From Serratia sp. FDAARGOS_506 (lineage in GTDB: Bacteria; Pseudomonadota; Gammaproteobacteria; Enterobacterales; Enterobacteriaceae): a DNA stretch of 64,000 nucleotides. The notes beneath the pieces were generated by a model. The model saw only the letters and a list, made by a program, of their open reading frames with translations. It ran no database searches and was not told the origin of the DNA. Each line of letters begins with the position of its first letter. The stretch's first letter is position 1. The DNA is taken from contig NZ_CP033831.1 of the NCBI RefSeq assembly GCF_003812745.1, positions 4,340,001-4,404,000 of the forward strand, read 5' to 3'. A program made the position numbers and the translations under genes. Below, one piece after another: positions 16,095-25,810 of the stretch.

Positions 16095-19000
16095 ATGGGC
16101 ACTACCACAATGGGCGTGAAACTCGACGAGGCAACACGCGACCGGATCAAGAGCGCCGCGCAGCGCATCGATCGCACGCCGCACTGGCTCATCAAGCAGG
16201 CCATCTTTAATTACCTCGAGCGTCTCGAGAGCGGTACCGATATTCCTGAAATTCCAGCGCTGGCCGCTGCGGGCCAGGCTGAAGCGGACGACATTATGCC
16301 GCAAGCGCAGGAAGAGTCACACCAACCATTCCTCGATTTCGCCGAACAAATTCTGCCGCAGTCGGTTACTCGCGCCGCCATCACCGCAGCCTATCGCCGC
16401 CCGGAGACCGAAGCGGTGCCGATGTTGCTCGAACAGGCGCGATTGCCCGCCGATCTTGCTCAGGCTACTCACAAAATGGCCTATGGCATCGCCGAGAAGT
16501 TGCGTAACCAAAAAAGTGCAAACGGCCGCGCCGGCATGGTGCAAGGCCTGCTGCAAGAGTTCTCCCTCTCCTCGCAGGAAGGCGTGGCACTGATGTGCCT
16601 GGCGGAAGCGCTGCTGCGTATTCCGGATAAACCAACCCGCGATGCCCTGATCCGCGACAAGATCAGCAACGGCAACTGGCACTCGCACCTGGGGCGCAGC
16701 CCGTCGCTGTTCGTCAACGCCGCCACCTGGGGCCTACTGTTCACCGGCAAGCTGGTGTCCACGCATAACGAAGCCAATCTGTCCCGTTCGCTGAACCGCA
16801 TTATCAGCAAGAGCGGCGAACCGCTGATCCGCAAAGGCGTGGACATGGCGATGCGCCTGATGGGCGAACAATTCGTGACCGGCGAAACCATCGCCGAAGC
16901 ACTGGCCAACGCGCGCAAACTAGAAGAAAAAGGCTTCCGCTACTCCTACGACATGCTGGGCGAAGCCGCCCTGACCGAAGCCGACGCGCAGGCCTACCTG
17001 GTTTCCTACCAGCAGGCGATCCATGCCATCGGCAAGGCCTCCAACGGCCGCGGCATCTATGAAGGCCCCGGCATCTCCATCAAGCTGTCCGCCCTGCACC
17101 CGCGCTACAGCCGCGCGCAGTACGAACGCGTCATGGAAGAGCTCTACCCGCGCCTGCTGTCGCTGACCCTGCAGGCGCGTCAGTACGATATCGGCATCAA
17201 CATCGACGCCGAAGAAGCCGACCGTCTGGAGATCTCGCTCGATCTGCTGGAGAAGCTGTGCTTTGAACCGCAGCTGGCCGGCTGGAATGGCATCGGCTTC
17301 GTGATCCAGGCCTACCAAAAACGTTGTCCGTTCGCCATCGATGCCGTGATCGACATGGCGCAACGCAGCCGCCGTCGCCTGATGATCCGCCTGGTGAAAG
17401 GCGCCTACTGGGACAGCGAAATCAAACGCGCTCAGATGGACGGCCTGGAAGGCTACCCGGTTTACACCCGCAAGGTCTATACCGACGTTTCCTACCTGGC
17501 TTGCGCCCGCAAACTGCTGTCGGTGCCGAACCTGATCTATCCGCAGTTCGCGACCCACAACGCCCATACCTTGAGCGCCATTTATCACCTGGCCGGCAAC
17601 AACTACTACCCTGGCCAGTATGAGTTCCAGTGCCTGCACGGCATGGGTGAGCCGCTGTACGAACAGGTGGTGGGGAAAGTGGCCGACGGCAAGCTGAACC
17701 GCCCTTGCCGCATCTATGCGCCGGTCGGCACCCATGAAACGCTACTGGCGTATCTGGTACGTCGCCTGCTGGAAAACGGCGCCAATACCTCGTTCGTCAA
17801 CCGCATCGCCGATGCCACCCTGCCGCTCGACGAGCTGGTGGCCGATCCGGTCAGCGCCGTGGAAGCGCTGGCGGCCAGCGAAGGCCAGATTGGCCTGCCA
17901 CATCCACGCATTCCGCTGCCGCGCGAGCTGTACGGCGAGAAGCGCACCAACTCCAGCGGTCTGGATTTGTCTAACGAACAGCGTCTGGCCTCGCTCTCCA
18001 GCGCCCTGCTCACCAGCGCCAGCCATCCATGGCGCGCGGAACCGATCATCGACGCCGAATTGGATCAGGGCGTGGAGCAACCGGTGATCAACCCGGCCGA
18101 GCCGGGCGATGTGGTCGGCTACGTGCGTGAAGCTACCGAAGGCGAAGTCAGCCGTGCGCTCGACGCCGCTGCGGCCGCCGGCCCAATCTGGTTCGCTACG
18201 CCGCCGACGGAGCGCGCCGCGATCCTCGAACGCGCTGCAGAGCTGATGGAAAGCCAGCTGCAAAGCCTGCTGGGCATTCTGGTGCGCGAAGCGGGTAAAA
18301 CCTTCAACAACGCCATCGCCGAAGTGCGCGAAGCGGTCGATTTCCTGCACTACTACGCCGGCCAGGTGCGCGACGATTTCGCCAACGACAGCCACCGCCC
18401 ACTGGGTCCGGTGGTCTGCATCAGCCCGTGGAACTTCCCGCTGGCGATCTTCACCGGCCAAATCGCCGCCGCGCTGGCGGCGGGCAACAGCGTGTTGGCC
18501 AAACCGGCCGAGCAAACGCCGCTGGTGGCCGCGCAGGCGGTGCGTATCCTGCTGGAAGCCGGCATTCCGCAAGGCGTGCTGCAGCTGCTGCCGGGCCAGG
18601 GTGAAACCGTCGGCTCGACGCTGGTCAACGATGCCCGCGTCCGCGGCGTGATGTTCACCGGCTCCACCGACGTCGCCGGCATTCTGCAGCGCAGCATCGC
18701 CGGTCGTCTGGATCCGCAAGGCCGTCCGACACCGCTGATCGCCGAAACCGGCGGCCTGAACGCCATGATCGTCGACTCTTCGGCCCTGACCGAACAGGTC
18801 GTGACCGACGTAGTGGCCTCCGCCTTCGACAGCGCTGGCCAGCGCTGCTCCGCGCTGCGTATCCTGTGCATTCAGGAAGACGTGGCCGAGCACACGCTGC
18901 AAATGCTGCGCGGCGCGATGGCCGAATGCCGCATGGGCAACCCAGAGCGCCTGTCTACCGACGTGGGCCCGGTGATCGACGCCGAAGCCAAAACCGGCAT

Positions 19001-20066
19001 CGAACGCCACATCCAGGCGATGCGCGCCAAAGGCCGCAAGGTTTACCAGGCCGCCAAAGGCAGCGCGCAGGATGAGAAAGAGTGGGCGCGCGGCACCTTC
19101 ATCAAACCGACGCTGATCGAACTCGACAGCTTCGACGAGCTGCAAAAGGAGATCTTTGGCCCGGTGCTGCACGTGGTGCGCTTCCAGCGCAACAATCTGG
19201 ACGCGCTGGTCGATCAGATCAATGCCGCCGGTTATGGCCTGACGCTGGGCATTCACACCCGTATCGATGAAACCATCGCGCGAGTGACCGAACGCGCCAA
19301 GGTTGGCAACCTGTACGTCAACCGTAACATGGTCGGTGCGGTGGTCGGCGTACAGCCGTTCGGCGGCGAAGGCCTGTCGGGCACCGGTCCGAAAGCCGGC
19401 GGCCCGCTGTACCTGTACCGTCTGCTGGCTAACCGTCCGGACGACGCGCTGCAGCGCACGCTGCATCGTCAGGACGAAGAGCGCCCGATGGAAGCCACCG
19501 CGCGGCCGCAGCTGTTGGGCGCGCTGCAATCGCTGGAAAAATGGGCGATCACCAGCCAACACGGCGAACTGGCGGCATTGGCGCAGCGCTATGCGGAACT
19601 GGGCCAGGGCGGCACCGTGCGCCCGCTGCCGGGCCCGACCGGCGAGCGCAATACCTATGCCCTGCTGCCGCGTGAACGCGTGCTATGCCTGGCGGATAAC
19701 GAAACCGACGCGCTGATCCAACTGGCCGCCGTGCTGGCGGTCGGCAGCAGCGCGCTGTGGCCGGAAGCGGAACTGCAACGCAACCTGTTCCGCCGCTTGC
19801 CGAACGATGTACAGGCGCGCATCGCCTTCAGCAAAGATTGGCAGCAGGACAAGGTCGAGTTCGACGCCGCCATCTATCACGGCGATGCCGATCAGCTGCG
19901 CACCTTGTGCGAGCAGATCGCGCAGCGCGGCGGCGCGATCGTCTCGGTGCAGGGCTTTGCCCACGGTGAAACCAACATCCTGTTGGAACGCCTGCTGATC
20001 GAGCGTTCTCTGAGCGTCAACACTGCCGCCGCCGGCGGTAACGCCAGCCTGATGACCATCGGTTAA
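16095..20066 (+). CDS. putA: Trifunctional PutA: proline dehydrogenase, P5C dehydrogenase and transcriptional repressor
   Basis: Membrane-associated flavoenzyme of 1323 residues (E. coli 1320) that oxidises proline to glutamate and represses the put genes. The N-terminal ribbon-helix-helix domain (about 1-47, MGVKLDEATRDRIKSAAQRIDRTP) makes it the trifunctional type. The proline dehydrogenase barrel covers about 230-570 (KLSALHPRY; LVKGAYWDSEIK). The P5C dehydrogenase covers about 650-1110, with Glu in AETGG near 884 and the catalytic Cys in GQRCSALR near 918. A C-terminal domain follows. GGAG precedes the ATG. Divergent from putP. Confidence 0.97.
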   Translation: MGTTTMGVKLDEATRDRIKSAAQRIDRTPHWLIKQAIFNYLERLESGTDIPEIPALAAAGQAEADDIMPQAQEESHQPFLDFAEQILPQSVTRAAITAAYRRPETEAVPMLLEQARLPADLAQATHKMAYGIAEKLRNQKSANGRAGMVQGLLQEFSLSSQEGVALMCLAEALLRIPDKPTRDALIRDKISNGNWHSHLGRSPSLFVNAATWGLLFTGKLVSTHNEANLSRSLNRIISKSGEPLIRKGVDMAMRLMGEQFVTGETIAEALANARKLEEKGFRYSYDMLGEAALTEADAQAYLVSYQQAIHAIGKASNGRGIYEGPGISIKLSALHPRYSRAQYERVMEELYPRLLSLTLQARQYDIGINIDAEEADRLEISLDLLEKLCFEPQLAGWNGIGFVIQAYQKRCPFAIDAVIDMAQRSRRRLMIRLVKGAYWDSEIKRAQMDGLEGYPVYTRKVYTDVSYLACARKLLSVPNLIYPQFATHNAHTLSAIYHLAGNNYYPGQYEFQCLHGMGEPLYEQVVGKVADGKLNRPCRIYAPVGTHETLLAYLVRRLLENGANTSFVNRIADATLPLDELVADPVSAVEALAASEGQIGLPHPRIPLPRELYGEKRTNSSGLDLSNEQRLASLSSALLTSASHPWRAEPIIDAELDQGVEQPVINPAEPGDVVGYVREATEGEVSRALDAAAAAGPIWFATPPTERAAILERAAELMESQLQSLLGILVREAGKTFNNAIAEVREAVDFLHYYAGQVRDDFANDSHRPLGPVVCISPWNFPLAIFTGQIAAALAAGNSVLAKPAEQTPLVAAQAVRILLEAGIPQGVLQLLPGQGETVGSTLVNDARVRGVMFTGSTDVAGILQRSIAGRLDPQGRPTPLIAETGGLNAMIVDSSALTEQVVTDVVASAFDSAGQRCSALRILCIQEDVAEHTLQMLRGAMAECRMGNPERLSTDVGPVIDAEAKTGIERHIQAMRAKGRKVYQAAKGSAQDEKEWARGTFIKPTLIELDSFDELQKEIFGPVLHVVRFQRNNLDALVDQINAAGYGLTLGIHTRIDETIARVTERAKVGNLYVNRNMVGAVVGVQPFGGEGLSGTGPKAGGPLYLYRLLANRPDDALQRTLHRQDEERPMEATARPQLLGALQSLEKWAITSQHGELAALAQRYAELGQGGTVRPLPGPTGERNTYALLPRERVLCLADNETDALIQLAAVLAVGSSALWPEAELQRNLFRRLPNDVQARIAFSKDWQQDKVEFDAAIYHGDADQLRTLCEQIAQRGGAIVSVQGFAHGETNILLERLLIERSLSVNTAAAGGNASLMTIG

Positions 20067-20118
20067 CGCTTAGTCAAGGCGGCAATGCGTTGCCGCCTGA
20101 TTTGCATACCGCCACGCA

Positions 20119-20144
20119 AACCCTGCACCTGTGCAGGGTTTTTT
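20119..20144 (+). terminator. Rho-independent terminator of putA
   Basis: Perfect 10-bp stem AACCCTGCAC / GTGCAGGGTT with a 2-base loop (CT) and a following T run, about 50 bases past the stop. Confidence 0.92.
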
Positions 20145-20229
20145 ATTGTCCGCAGCCCGGTCAGCCGTTAGCGTATTAATCTCCTTACCTGAGAGTGTGT
20201 ATGGTGTGTAGATTAAGGACGATAACATC

Positions 20230-20433
20230 GTGAAGAGTGCAGAACTGATTGCGTTACTGGAAAGCCACGGTTGGGTATTGCGGCGGGTAAAAGGTAGCCA
20301 CCATCAATTCAAACATCCCGATTTTGCGCTGATCATCACCGTACCGCCCCCAAAGAAAGATCTAAAGCTGGGCACGCTGCGGCAGATACTTAAAGACGCG
20401 GGGTTGAGTGCGCTTCACATCGCCACGCGTTAA
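20230..20433 (+). CDS. hicA: HicA-type mRNA interferase toxin
   Basis: Toxin of 67 residues in the HicA family: double-stranded RNA-binding-like fold, catalytic His in GSHHQFKHP (residues 21-29), and the conserved VPPPKKDLKLGTLRQILKDAGL tail. It inhibits translation by cutting mRNA. It starts with GTG, with AAGGAC about 9 bases upstream. The antitoxin gene follows 11 bases later, the usual hicAB order. Confidence 0.92.
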   Translation: MKSAELIALLESHGWVLRRVKGSHHQFKHPDFALIITVPPPKKDLKLGTLRQILKDAGLSALHIATR

Positions 20434-20444
20434 CAGGAGAGACC

Positions 20445-20858
20445 ATGTTTTATCCCGCTTATATCCATACAGAGTCAAACGGCAGCGCCAGCGGTTTCTT
20501 TCCCGACGTCCCTGGCTGCTACTTCGCCGGCGCTAGCCTGGACGACGCTTTTATCGATGCCCAAAGCGCACTGGATGCGCACTTTGAGTTGTTGAGCGAA
20601 GACAATCAACCGATACCGCGCCCGCATGCCGTCGCTGCCCATCTTGCCAAAGGTGCGGGCTCTTTCGAGGGTGGACAATGGTTATTGGTCGCTATCAATA
20701 TGGATAAATTTGACGGTCGGGCCGAACGGATTAACATCACCTTGCCCCAGCGCCTGTTAAGTCGCATTGACTCTCTGGTTCGGCAACATCCAGGATACGG
20801 CAGCCGCAGCGGGTTTCTCGCCGCCGCTGCGCGAAACGAATTATTGAAAACTGAGTGA
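20445..20858 (+). CDS. hicB: HicB-type antitoxin
   Basis: Antitoxin of 137 residues. The N-terminal half is the degenerate RNase-H-like HicB fold (residues 1-65, with GFFPDVPGCYFAGASLDDAFIDAQSAL). The C-terminal part (about 88-135) is a ribbon-helix-helix DNA-binding segment (INITLPQRLLSRIDSLV), which represses the operon. This is the longer RHH-type HicB. It follows hicA by 11 bases with an AGGAGAG site before the ATG. Confidence 0.93.
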   Translation: MFYPAYIHTESNGSASGFFPDVPGCYFAGASLDDAFIDAQSALDAHFELLSEDNQPIPRPHAVAAHLAKGAGSFEGGQWLLVAINMDKFDGRAERINITLPQRLLSRIDSLVRQHPGYGSRSGFLAAAARNELLKTE

Positions 20859-20887
20859 ATGCGGTCGGGGGAGGCTCCCCCGCCGCC

Positions 20888-21640
20888 TTATTGATTCAGG
20901 AATTTGTCGAGGAATTGCTGAGTACGCTGGTGCTGCGGGTTGGCGAACAGCGCTTTGGCCGGGCCTTGCTCGACGATGCGGCCGTGGTCCATAAAGATAA
21001 CCCGGTCGGCCACGTCGCGGGCGAAACTCATCTCATGGGTGACGATCACCATGGTGCGTTTCTCTTCCGCCAATGAACGCATGGTATTGAGCACTTCCCC
21101 CACCAGCTCGGGATCGAGCGCCGACGTCGGTTCATCAAACAAAATCACCTCCGGCTGCATCGCCAGCGCGCGCGCAATAGCCACCCGCTGCTGTTGGCCG
21201 CCGGACAGCCGCCGCGGATAAGCCTGCTCTTTGCCGCTCAACCCCACCTTGGCCAGCAACGCGCGGGCACGTTGTTCCGCGCTGGCTTTCGCCTCACCCT
21301 TGACGATCACCGGCCCTTCGATGATGTTTTCCAACACCGAACGGTGCGGGAACAGGTTGAAGTTCTGGAACACGAAACCGACCTGCTGACGCAGCGCCCG
21401 CACCTGACTCTTCTGTTTGCTCAGCGGTTTGCTGCCGTCGATCAGGATATCGCCGACGCGAATGGTGCCGGAATCCGGCTCCTCCAGCAGGTTGATGCAA
21501 CGCAATAAGGTGGTTTTCCCCGAGCCGCTCGGCCCAATGATCGCCACCACTTCGCCGGCATCCACCGCCAGATCGATCCCATGCAGCACCGTCTGCCCCT
21601 TGAACTGCTTGGTCAATTGCTTAACTTCAATGGCACTCAT
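20888..21640 (-). CDS. tcyN: L-cystine ABC transporter ATP-binding protein TcyN
   Basis: Cytosolic ATPase subunit of 250 residues for cystine uptake. Walker [10 protein letters not shown] is near residue 36, signature [15 protein letters not shown] near 145, and Walker [14 protein letters not shown] near 165. It matches E. coli YecC almost throughout. Its ATG lies four bases after the tcyL stop; it is third in tcyJ-tcyL-tcyN. Confidence 0.95.
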   Translation of the reverse strand: MSAIEVKQLTKQFKGQTVLHGIDLAVDAGEVVAIIGPSGSGKTTLLRCINLLEEPDSGTIRVGDILIDGSKPLSKQKSQVRALRQQVGFVFQNFNLFPHRSVLENIIEGPVIVKGEAKASAEQRARALLAKVGLSGKEQAYPRRLSGGQQQRVAIARALAMQPEVILFDEPTSALDPELVGEVLNTMRSLAEEKRTMVIVTHEMSFARDVADRVIFMDHGRIVEQGPAKALFANPQHQRTQQFLDKFLNQ

Positions 21641-21643
21641 GCG

Positions 21644-22306
21644 TTACTCCTGATCCTGGCGATTAACGTGGGCTTCCAGACGGTTTTGCAGTGCGGAAAG
21701 CAGGGTCGCCATCACCCAGTAAATCAGCGATGCCGCCAGGTACATGGTAAACACTTCCAGCGTGCGCGAGGTGATCAGCTGCGCCTGACGGAACAGTTCC
21801 GGCACCTGAATGGTGGCGGCCAGCGAGGTGTCTTTCACCAGGCCGATAAAGCTGTTGCCCAGCGGCGGCAAGGCGGTGCGCGCCGCCTGCGGCAGGATCA
21901 CCCGACGCAGGGTCTGCCAGCGAGTCATGCCGATGCTGGCAGCGGCTTCCCACTGCCCTTTGTCGATGGACGAAATGGCCGCACGCAGCGTTTCCGAGGT
22001 GTAGGCGGCGGTATTGAGCGACAGGCCAATCAGCGCCGCCGGGAAGGGATCGAACTCGATACCGAACTGCGGCAAACCGTAATAGATCATAAACAGCTGG
22101 GCGATCAACGGCGTGCCGCGAAACAGCGACACATAGATACGCGACAGCCACGCCAGCGGCCACAGCGGTGAAAGGCGCATCAGCGCCAGCAGAAAACCGA
22201 GCAGCAACCCCAACGCCATGCCGCCCAGGCTGAGCTGAAGCGTCAGTATTGCGCCCTTCAATAAAAATGGCGCTGAATCCAGCGCCAGTTGAATACTTTC
22301 GTGCAT
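21644..22306 (-). CDS. tcyL: L-cystine ABC transporter permease TcyL
   Basis: Inner-membrane permease of 220 residues (E. coli YecS 222) with five spans. The EAA loop is seen as EAAASIGMTRWQTLRRVILPQAAR (about residues 117-140), which docks to TcyN. The gene starts on the last base of tcyJ (overlap) and is followed after 3 bases by tcyN, so the three are one operon. Confidence 0.95.
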   Translation of the reverse strand: MHESIQLALDSAPFLLKGAILTLQLSLGGMALGLLLGFLLALMRLSPLWPLAWLSRIYVSLFRGTPLIAQLFMIYYGLPQFGIEFDPFPAALIGLSLNTAAYTSETLRAAISSIDKGQWEAAASIGMTRWQTLRRVILPQAARTALPPLGNSFIGLVKDTSLAATIQVPELFRQAQLITSRTLEVFTMYLAASLIYWVMATLLSALQNRLEAHVNRQDQE

Positions 22307-23106
22307 TATTTAGTTACGTCCGCGCCAAACCATTTCTCGGAGATCTTCGCCATCGTGCCGTCTTTTTGCATCTCGGCGATCGCTTGGTCAATCGCGGCCA
22401 GCAGCTCTGGGTTGTTCTTGCGCAGCGCCACGCCGGACTCCTGACGAGAAAACGCCGGGCCGGCTACCGCCAGCGTGTCGCCGGTTTTCTTCACCAGATC
22501 CAGCGCAGCCAGGCGATCCACCAGAATGGCGTTGATGCGGCCAACGCGCAGATCCTGATACTTGGTCGGGTCGTCGTCGTAGGTGCGCACGTCCACGCCC
22601 TGCACATTCTCGCGCAACCATTGCTCATAGTTGGTACCCAAGCCAACGCCGACCTTCTTGCCCTTCAGGTCTTCCGGTTTGGTGATGGTGCTTTCGTTGC
22701 CTTTTTTCACCAGCGCCTGAATACCGGAAACGGTGTATGGGGTGGAGAAGTCATATTTCTTCTTGCGTTCATCGGAGATAGTCACCTGGTTGATGACCAC
22801 GTCGATACGCTTCGAATCCAGCGAAGCCAGCATGCCGTCCCACTTGGTCGGGTTCAGCTTGGCTTTCACGCCCAGATGTTCCGCCAGCGCGTTGGCGAAA
22901 TCCACTTCGAAACCGGTCAACTTGCCGTCTTCCCCCTGGAAGCTGAACGGCGGATAGGTGCCCTCCAGGCCGACGATCAGCGTGCCACGCTGTTTCACCT
23001 GCTGTAGCAGATTGTCGGCAGCGTAGGTTTGGGTCGCCAAACCGGCGGCCAACGCGACGCCCACTACGCCCAACAACCATTGACGACGAACTTTCGCAAA
23101 CATCAT
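22306..23106 (-). CDS. tcyJ: Periplasmic L-cystine-binding protein TcyJ
   Basis: Solute receptor of 266 residues, the same as E. coli FliY/TcyJ. A signal peptide ends at about residue 29 (ATQTYA). The mature protein is a class 3 SBP fold with GLEGTYPPFSFQGEDGKLTGFEVDFA near residue 47 and the R-K-containing SDERKKKYDFSTPYT segment. Two adjacent ATGs exist; I chose the first, 5 bases after AGGGG. In E. coli fliY lies beside fliA and is partly sigma-28 driven; here dcyD and fliZ-fliA lie upstream on the same strand, with a 115-base gap. Confidence 0.95.
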   Translation of the reverse strand: MMFAKVRRQWLLGVVGVALAAGLATQTYAADNLLQQVKQRGTLIVGLEGTYPPFSFQGEDGKLTGFEVDFANALAEHLGVKAKLNPTKWDGMLASLDSKRIDVVINQVTISDERKKKYDFSTPYTVSGIQALVKKGNESTITKPEDLKGKKVGVGLGTNYEQWLRENVQGVDVRTYDDDPTKYQDLRVGRINAILVDRLAALDLVKKTGDTLAVAGPAFSRQESGVALRKNNPELLAAIDQAIAEMQKDGTMAKISEKWFGADVTK

Positions 23107-23221
23107 AAACACCCCTGTGTGTTATTTATCTTTTTTGATATCAGCACTTTAACAGTGCGACCGCCCGCATAAAGGAATATAACTTTATAAATATAGTTCA
23201 AAATGGAATAACAAGCGGTAT

Positions 23222-24214
23222 TTACACCTGCGGATGATAGGCGAACAACGCCGGCGCACCGCCGGTGTGAACGAACAGAATAGGGCCTTCATCACGAAAA
23301 CGCCGCTGGGCAATGCCGTCGATCAAACCGGCCATCGCTTTGCCGGTGTATACCGGATCCAGCAACACGCCCTCTTGCTGCGCCAGCAGCTGCACCGCCG
23401 CCATGCCCTCTTCGTTCGGCATGCCGTACTGCGGCGCAAAGTAATCATCCCACAGTGCGATCGGCGCCAGTTCGTCGATATTCAGCGAACAGGCCAGAGC
23501 TTTCTGAATCTGTTCCACCTTCGGCAGCTGATCGATCACCGTGCGCGAGACCGTCACGCCGATCAGCTCAGTTTCCGGCAGCAGCTGCTGCAGCCCCACC
23601 GCCAGTCCGGCGTGGGTACCGGCGCTGCCGGATGCCACCACCACTGAGCTGAACGCCACGTTGCTGCGTTGGCTCTGTTCGGCGATTTCCAATGCGCACT
23701 GCACGTATCCCAGCGCGCCCAGGGCATTGGAACCGCCCACCGGCACCACGTAAGGGCGAAAGCCCTGCGCCTCAATGCGCGTCGCCAGTTCCGCCAGCTG
23801 CTGCTGCGGATCGTGCAGCGCTTCGCACATCACCACCTCGACGTTGAACAGGCCGAGCAACAGGCGGTTGCCGTTGGTCAGGTAGTTTTCCGCACGAGTG
23901 TCGATAGGATTCTCCAACAGCGCGACGCAGTGCAGGCCCAGTTTCGCCGCCACCGCCGCCGTCTGGCGCACGTGGTTGGATTGAATGGCACCGGCGGTGA
24001 CCAGCGTATCGGCGCCTTGACGCAACGCGTCGGCGGCCAGGAACTCAAGCTTTCTCAGCTTGTTGCCACCCATTGCCATAGGGGTGACATCGTCACGTTT
24101 AAGGTAGATTTCGCGGCCGAGGTAATCGGAGAGACGGGACAGCTTTTCCAGCGGTGTGGCGGTGCCAACCAGATCCAGACGCGGAAATTGCGCCAGTTGT
24201 TGTTGCAGGTTCAC
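23222..24214 (-). CDS. dcyD: D-cysteine desulfhydrase DcyD
   Basis: Cytosolic PLP enzyme of 330 residues that degrades D-cysteine to pyruvate, ammonia and sulfide. The PLP Lys lies in [15 protein letters not shown] near residue 52, followed by [20 protein letters not shown] near 76. The glycine-rich phosphate loop is [16 protein letters not shown] near 200. It matches E. coli DcyD (328). Its place between fliZ and tcyJ on one strand is the same as in E. coli and suggests supply of sulfur from D-cysteine alongside cystine uptake. Confidence 0.95.
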   Translation of the reverse strand: MNLQQQLAQFPRLDLVGTATPLEKLSRLSDYLGREIYLKRDDVTPMAMGGNKLRKLEFLAADALRQGADTLVTAGAIQSNHVRQTAAVAAKLGLHCVALLENPIDTRAENYLTNGNRLLLGLFNVEVVMCEALHDPQQQLAELATRIEAQGFRPYVVPVGGSNALGALGYVQCALEIAEQSQRSNVAFSSVVVASGSAGTHAGLAVGLQQLLPETELIGVTVSRTVIDQLPKVEQIQKALACSLNIDELAPIALWDDYFAPQYGMPNEEGMAAVQLLAQQEGVLLDPVYTGKAMAGLIDGIAQRRFRDEGPILFVHTGGAPALFAYHPQV

Positions 24215-24340
24215 TACTTTCCCCCCAGGGAATCGAGTATCAACATCAGATAAGCGATAGGTTTATCAGATGTGAACTGAATAATCATCCTTTATCACGG
24301 GGGGAACAGCAGGCCCCAGCTCAACGGCCGGGGAAAAGTC

Positions 24341-24850
24341 TCAGTAGCTGCGCTGCCAGGCGAGATACTGATCGTATTTGCGCAGCGCGATGCGGTAGTT
24401 ATTGTGCGCCGCGGTAGGCAGATCGTCGATGATGCGCTGATGGCTGGCGCTGTTGGCAAACTTGTCCGCCGGGTAATTGCGCGCCACCAGCATTTCGTCC
24501 AGCCGGCGCAGCCGCACCACGTACTCGCGGATGGTGCTGTGGCTCATCTCAGTCTGTTCGAACAGATACTGTTTGAACGCCATGATGTCGAAATAGCTCG
24601 GATGGCTGTTGCAGGAGATCTCACTGCAGAAGCGGCACAGCGCGGTCAGCTCGTGCTGCACGTTTTGCCAGACCGCATCGTCGATCGGCTGATCCATGCG
24701 CGCGATGGCTTCTTTATTGATGATTTTGCCGCGAAACACCAGCGCCATGCGGTCCAACAGTTTGCCGCACTGGGAGCAATGGGTCTGGCTGTGCTTGTAG
24801 TCTTTCAGGTAACGGCTAAGCGGCCGTTTTTTCAACAGTATTCCTGGCAT
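24341..24850 (-). CDS. fliZ: FliZ, flagellar regulator and sigma-S antagonist
   Basis: DNA-binding regulator of 169 residues that strengthens flagellar gene expression and competes with sigma-S at promoters. The N-terminal KKRPLSRYLKDYKHSQTHCSQCGKLLDRM aligns with E. coli FliZ, including the Cys pair. A tyrosine-recombinase-like core-binding segment follows (FKQYLFEQTEMSHSTIREYVVRLRRL). I chose the ATG that aligns with E. coli; another ATG 30 bases upstream gives 179 residues, and neither has a strong ribosome-binding site. It follows fliA by 55 bases. Confidence 0.9.
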   Translation of the reverse strand: MPGILLKKRPLSRYLKDYKHSQTHCSQCGKLLDRMALVFRGKIINKEAIARMDQPIDDAVWQNVQHELTALCRFCSEISCNSHPSYFDIMAFKQYLFEQTEMSHSTIREYVVRLRRLDEMLVARNYPADKFANSASHQRIIDDLPTAAHNNYRIALRKYDQYLAWQRSY

Positions 24851-24904
24851 AAGGGGCAGTCCGGTTGTCGCATGGGTCATCGAGTTGAGGGGCGGCGGCC
24901 GCCG

Positions 24905-25627
24905 TCAGGTATCATTCGCCAGCCGCGCGCGCAGCCGTTTGATCGCCTGACTGTGCAGTTGGCTGACGCGGGATTCCCCAACGTCCAGCACGGCGCCGAT
25001 CTCTTTGAGATTCAACTCTTCCTGGTAATACAGCGTCAGCACCATTTTTTCGCGCTCCGGCAACGCCTCGATGGCGTCGATCACCCGCTGGCGCAGGCTG
25101 CCTTCCAACAGGTGATGCAGCGGATTGGCCTCTTCATGCCCTTCCAGCATCGGTTCCGCGTTCTCGCCATGCTCCTCGCGCCATTCGTCGTAGGAGAAAA
25201 GCTGGCTGTTATTGGTGTCCAACAGAATTTGACGGTACTCATCCAGCGAGATGTCCAGCGCCTGCGCCACTTCCGTCTCGCTCGCCGGGCGGCCGTAACG
25301 CTGTTCCAGTTGCCGCATCACCTGCGCGACCTCGCGCGCATGGCGCCGCACGCTGCGTGGCACCCAGTCGCGGCTGCGCAACTCGTCGAGCATCGCGCCG
25401 CGAATGCGTTGCACCGCATAGGTGGTAAAGGCGGTTCCCTGTAGGGCGTCATAACGCTCAACGGCGTTCAATAGCCCGATTCCCCCGGCCTGCAGCAAGT
25501 CGTCGAGCTCCACGCTGGCGGGCAGCCTGACCTGCAGGCGCAACGCCTCGTGGCGCACTAACGGGACGTAGCGCAGCCAGAGAGAATTTTTGTCCATCAC
25601 GCCTTCGGCGGTATACAGATCGCTCAC
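24905..25627 (-). CDS. fliA: RNA polymerase sigma factor FliA (sigma-28)
   Basis: Sigma-70-family factor of 240 residues for class III flagellar genes. Region 2 is at about 13-80 (LVRHEALRLQVRLPASVELDDLLQAGGIGLLNAVERYD, then TYAVQRIRGAMLDELR). Region 3 and region 4 follow, with the HTH ELNLKEIGAVLDVGESRVSQLHSQAIKRL near 205-235. The start is GTG, as in E. coli, in the context LYTAEGVMDKNSLW. FlgM in this window is its anti-sigma factor. The fliC terminator lies upstream, and an AATAGCG half-site about 100 bases before the start could be an FlhDC site. Confidence 0.97.
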   Translation of the reverse strand: MSDLYTAEGVMDKNSLWLRYVPLVRHEALRLQVRLPASVELDDLLQAGGIGLLNAVERYDALQGTAFTTYAVQRIRGAMLDELRSRDWVPRSVRRHAREVAQVMRQLEQRYGRPASETEVAQALDISLDEYRQILLDTNNSQLFSYDEWREEHGENAEPMLEGHEEANPLHHLLEGSLRQRVIDAIEALPEREKMVLTLYYQEELNLKEIGAVLDVGESRVSQLHSQAIKRLRARLANDT

Positions 25628-25756
25628 TATGTCTTAAACCTGCGGATAAGAGAGTCAGCGCTATTATGCGTAGGGGGCGGAATGCCAATCGGCTGAACAG
25701 TCGCACAAAACGGGCTTTATTTGCGCCATGTAATAACCGCGCGATGCGCGAGCATA

Positions 25757-25783
25757 AAAAAAACCCCGCCGAAGCGGGGTTTC
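25757..25783 (-). terminator. Rho-independent terminator of fliC
   Basis: AAACCCCGC / GCGGGGTTT stem with a CGAA/TTCG-type loop, followed on the minus strand by a T8 run. About 28 bases past the fliC stop; separates fliC from fliA. Confidence 0.93.
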
Positions 25784-25810
25784 TTTGCGACAGTTAATCG
25801 GGAGAGACGA

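Noticed and set aside
17742-19562. Long minus-strand frame opposite putA
   Set aside because: Antisense of the P5C dehydrogenase coding sequence with low-complexity composition.
20865-20886. GGGGGAG-type hairpin between hicB and tcyN
   Set aside because: No T run on either strand and a stem that overlaps itself; too weak to call as a terminator.
25628-25756. Sigma-28 promoter in front of fliA
   Set aside because: A GCCGATTG occurs, but no TAAAG-type -35 lies 11 bases away; FlhDC-type control is more likely.
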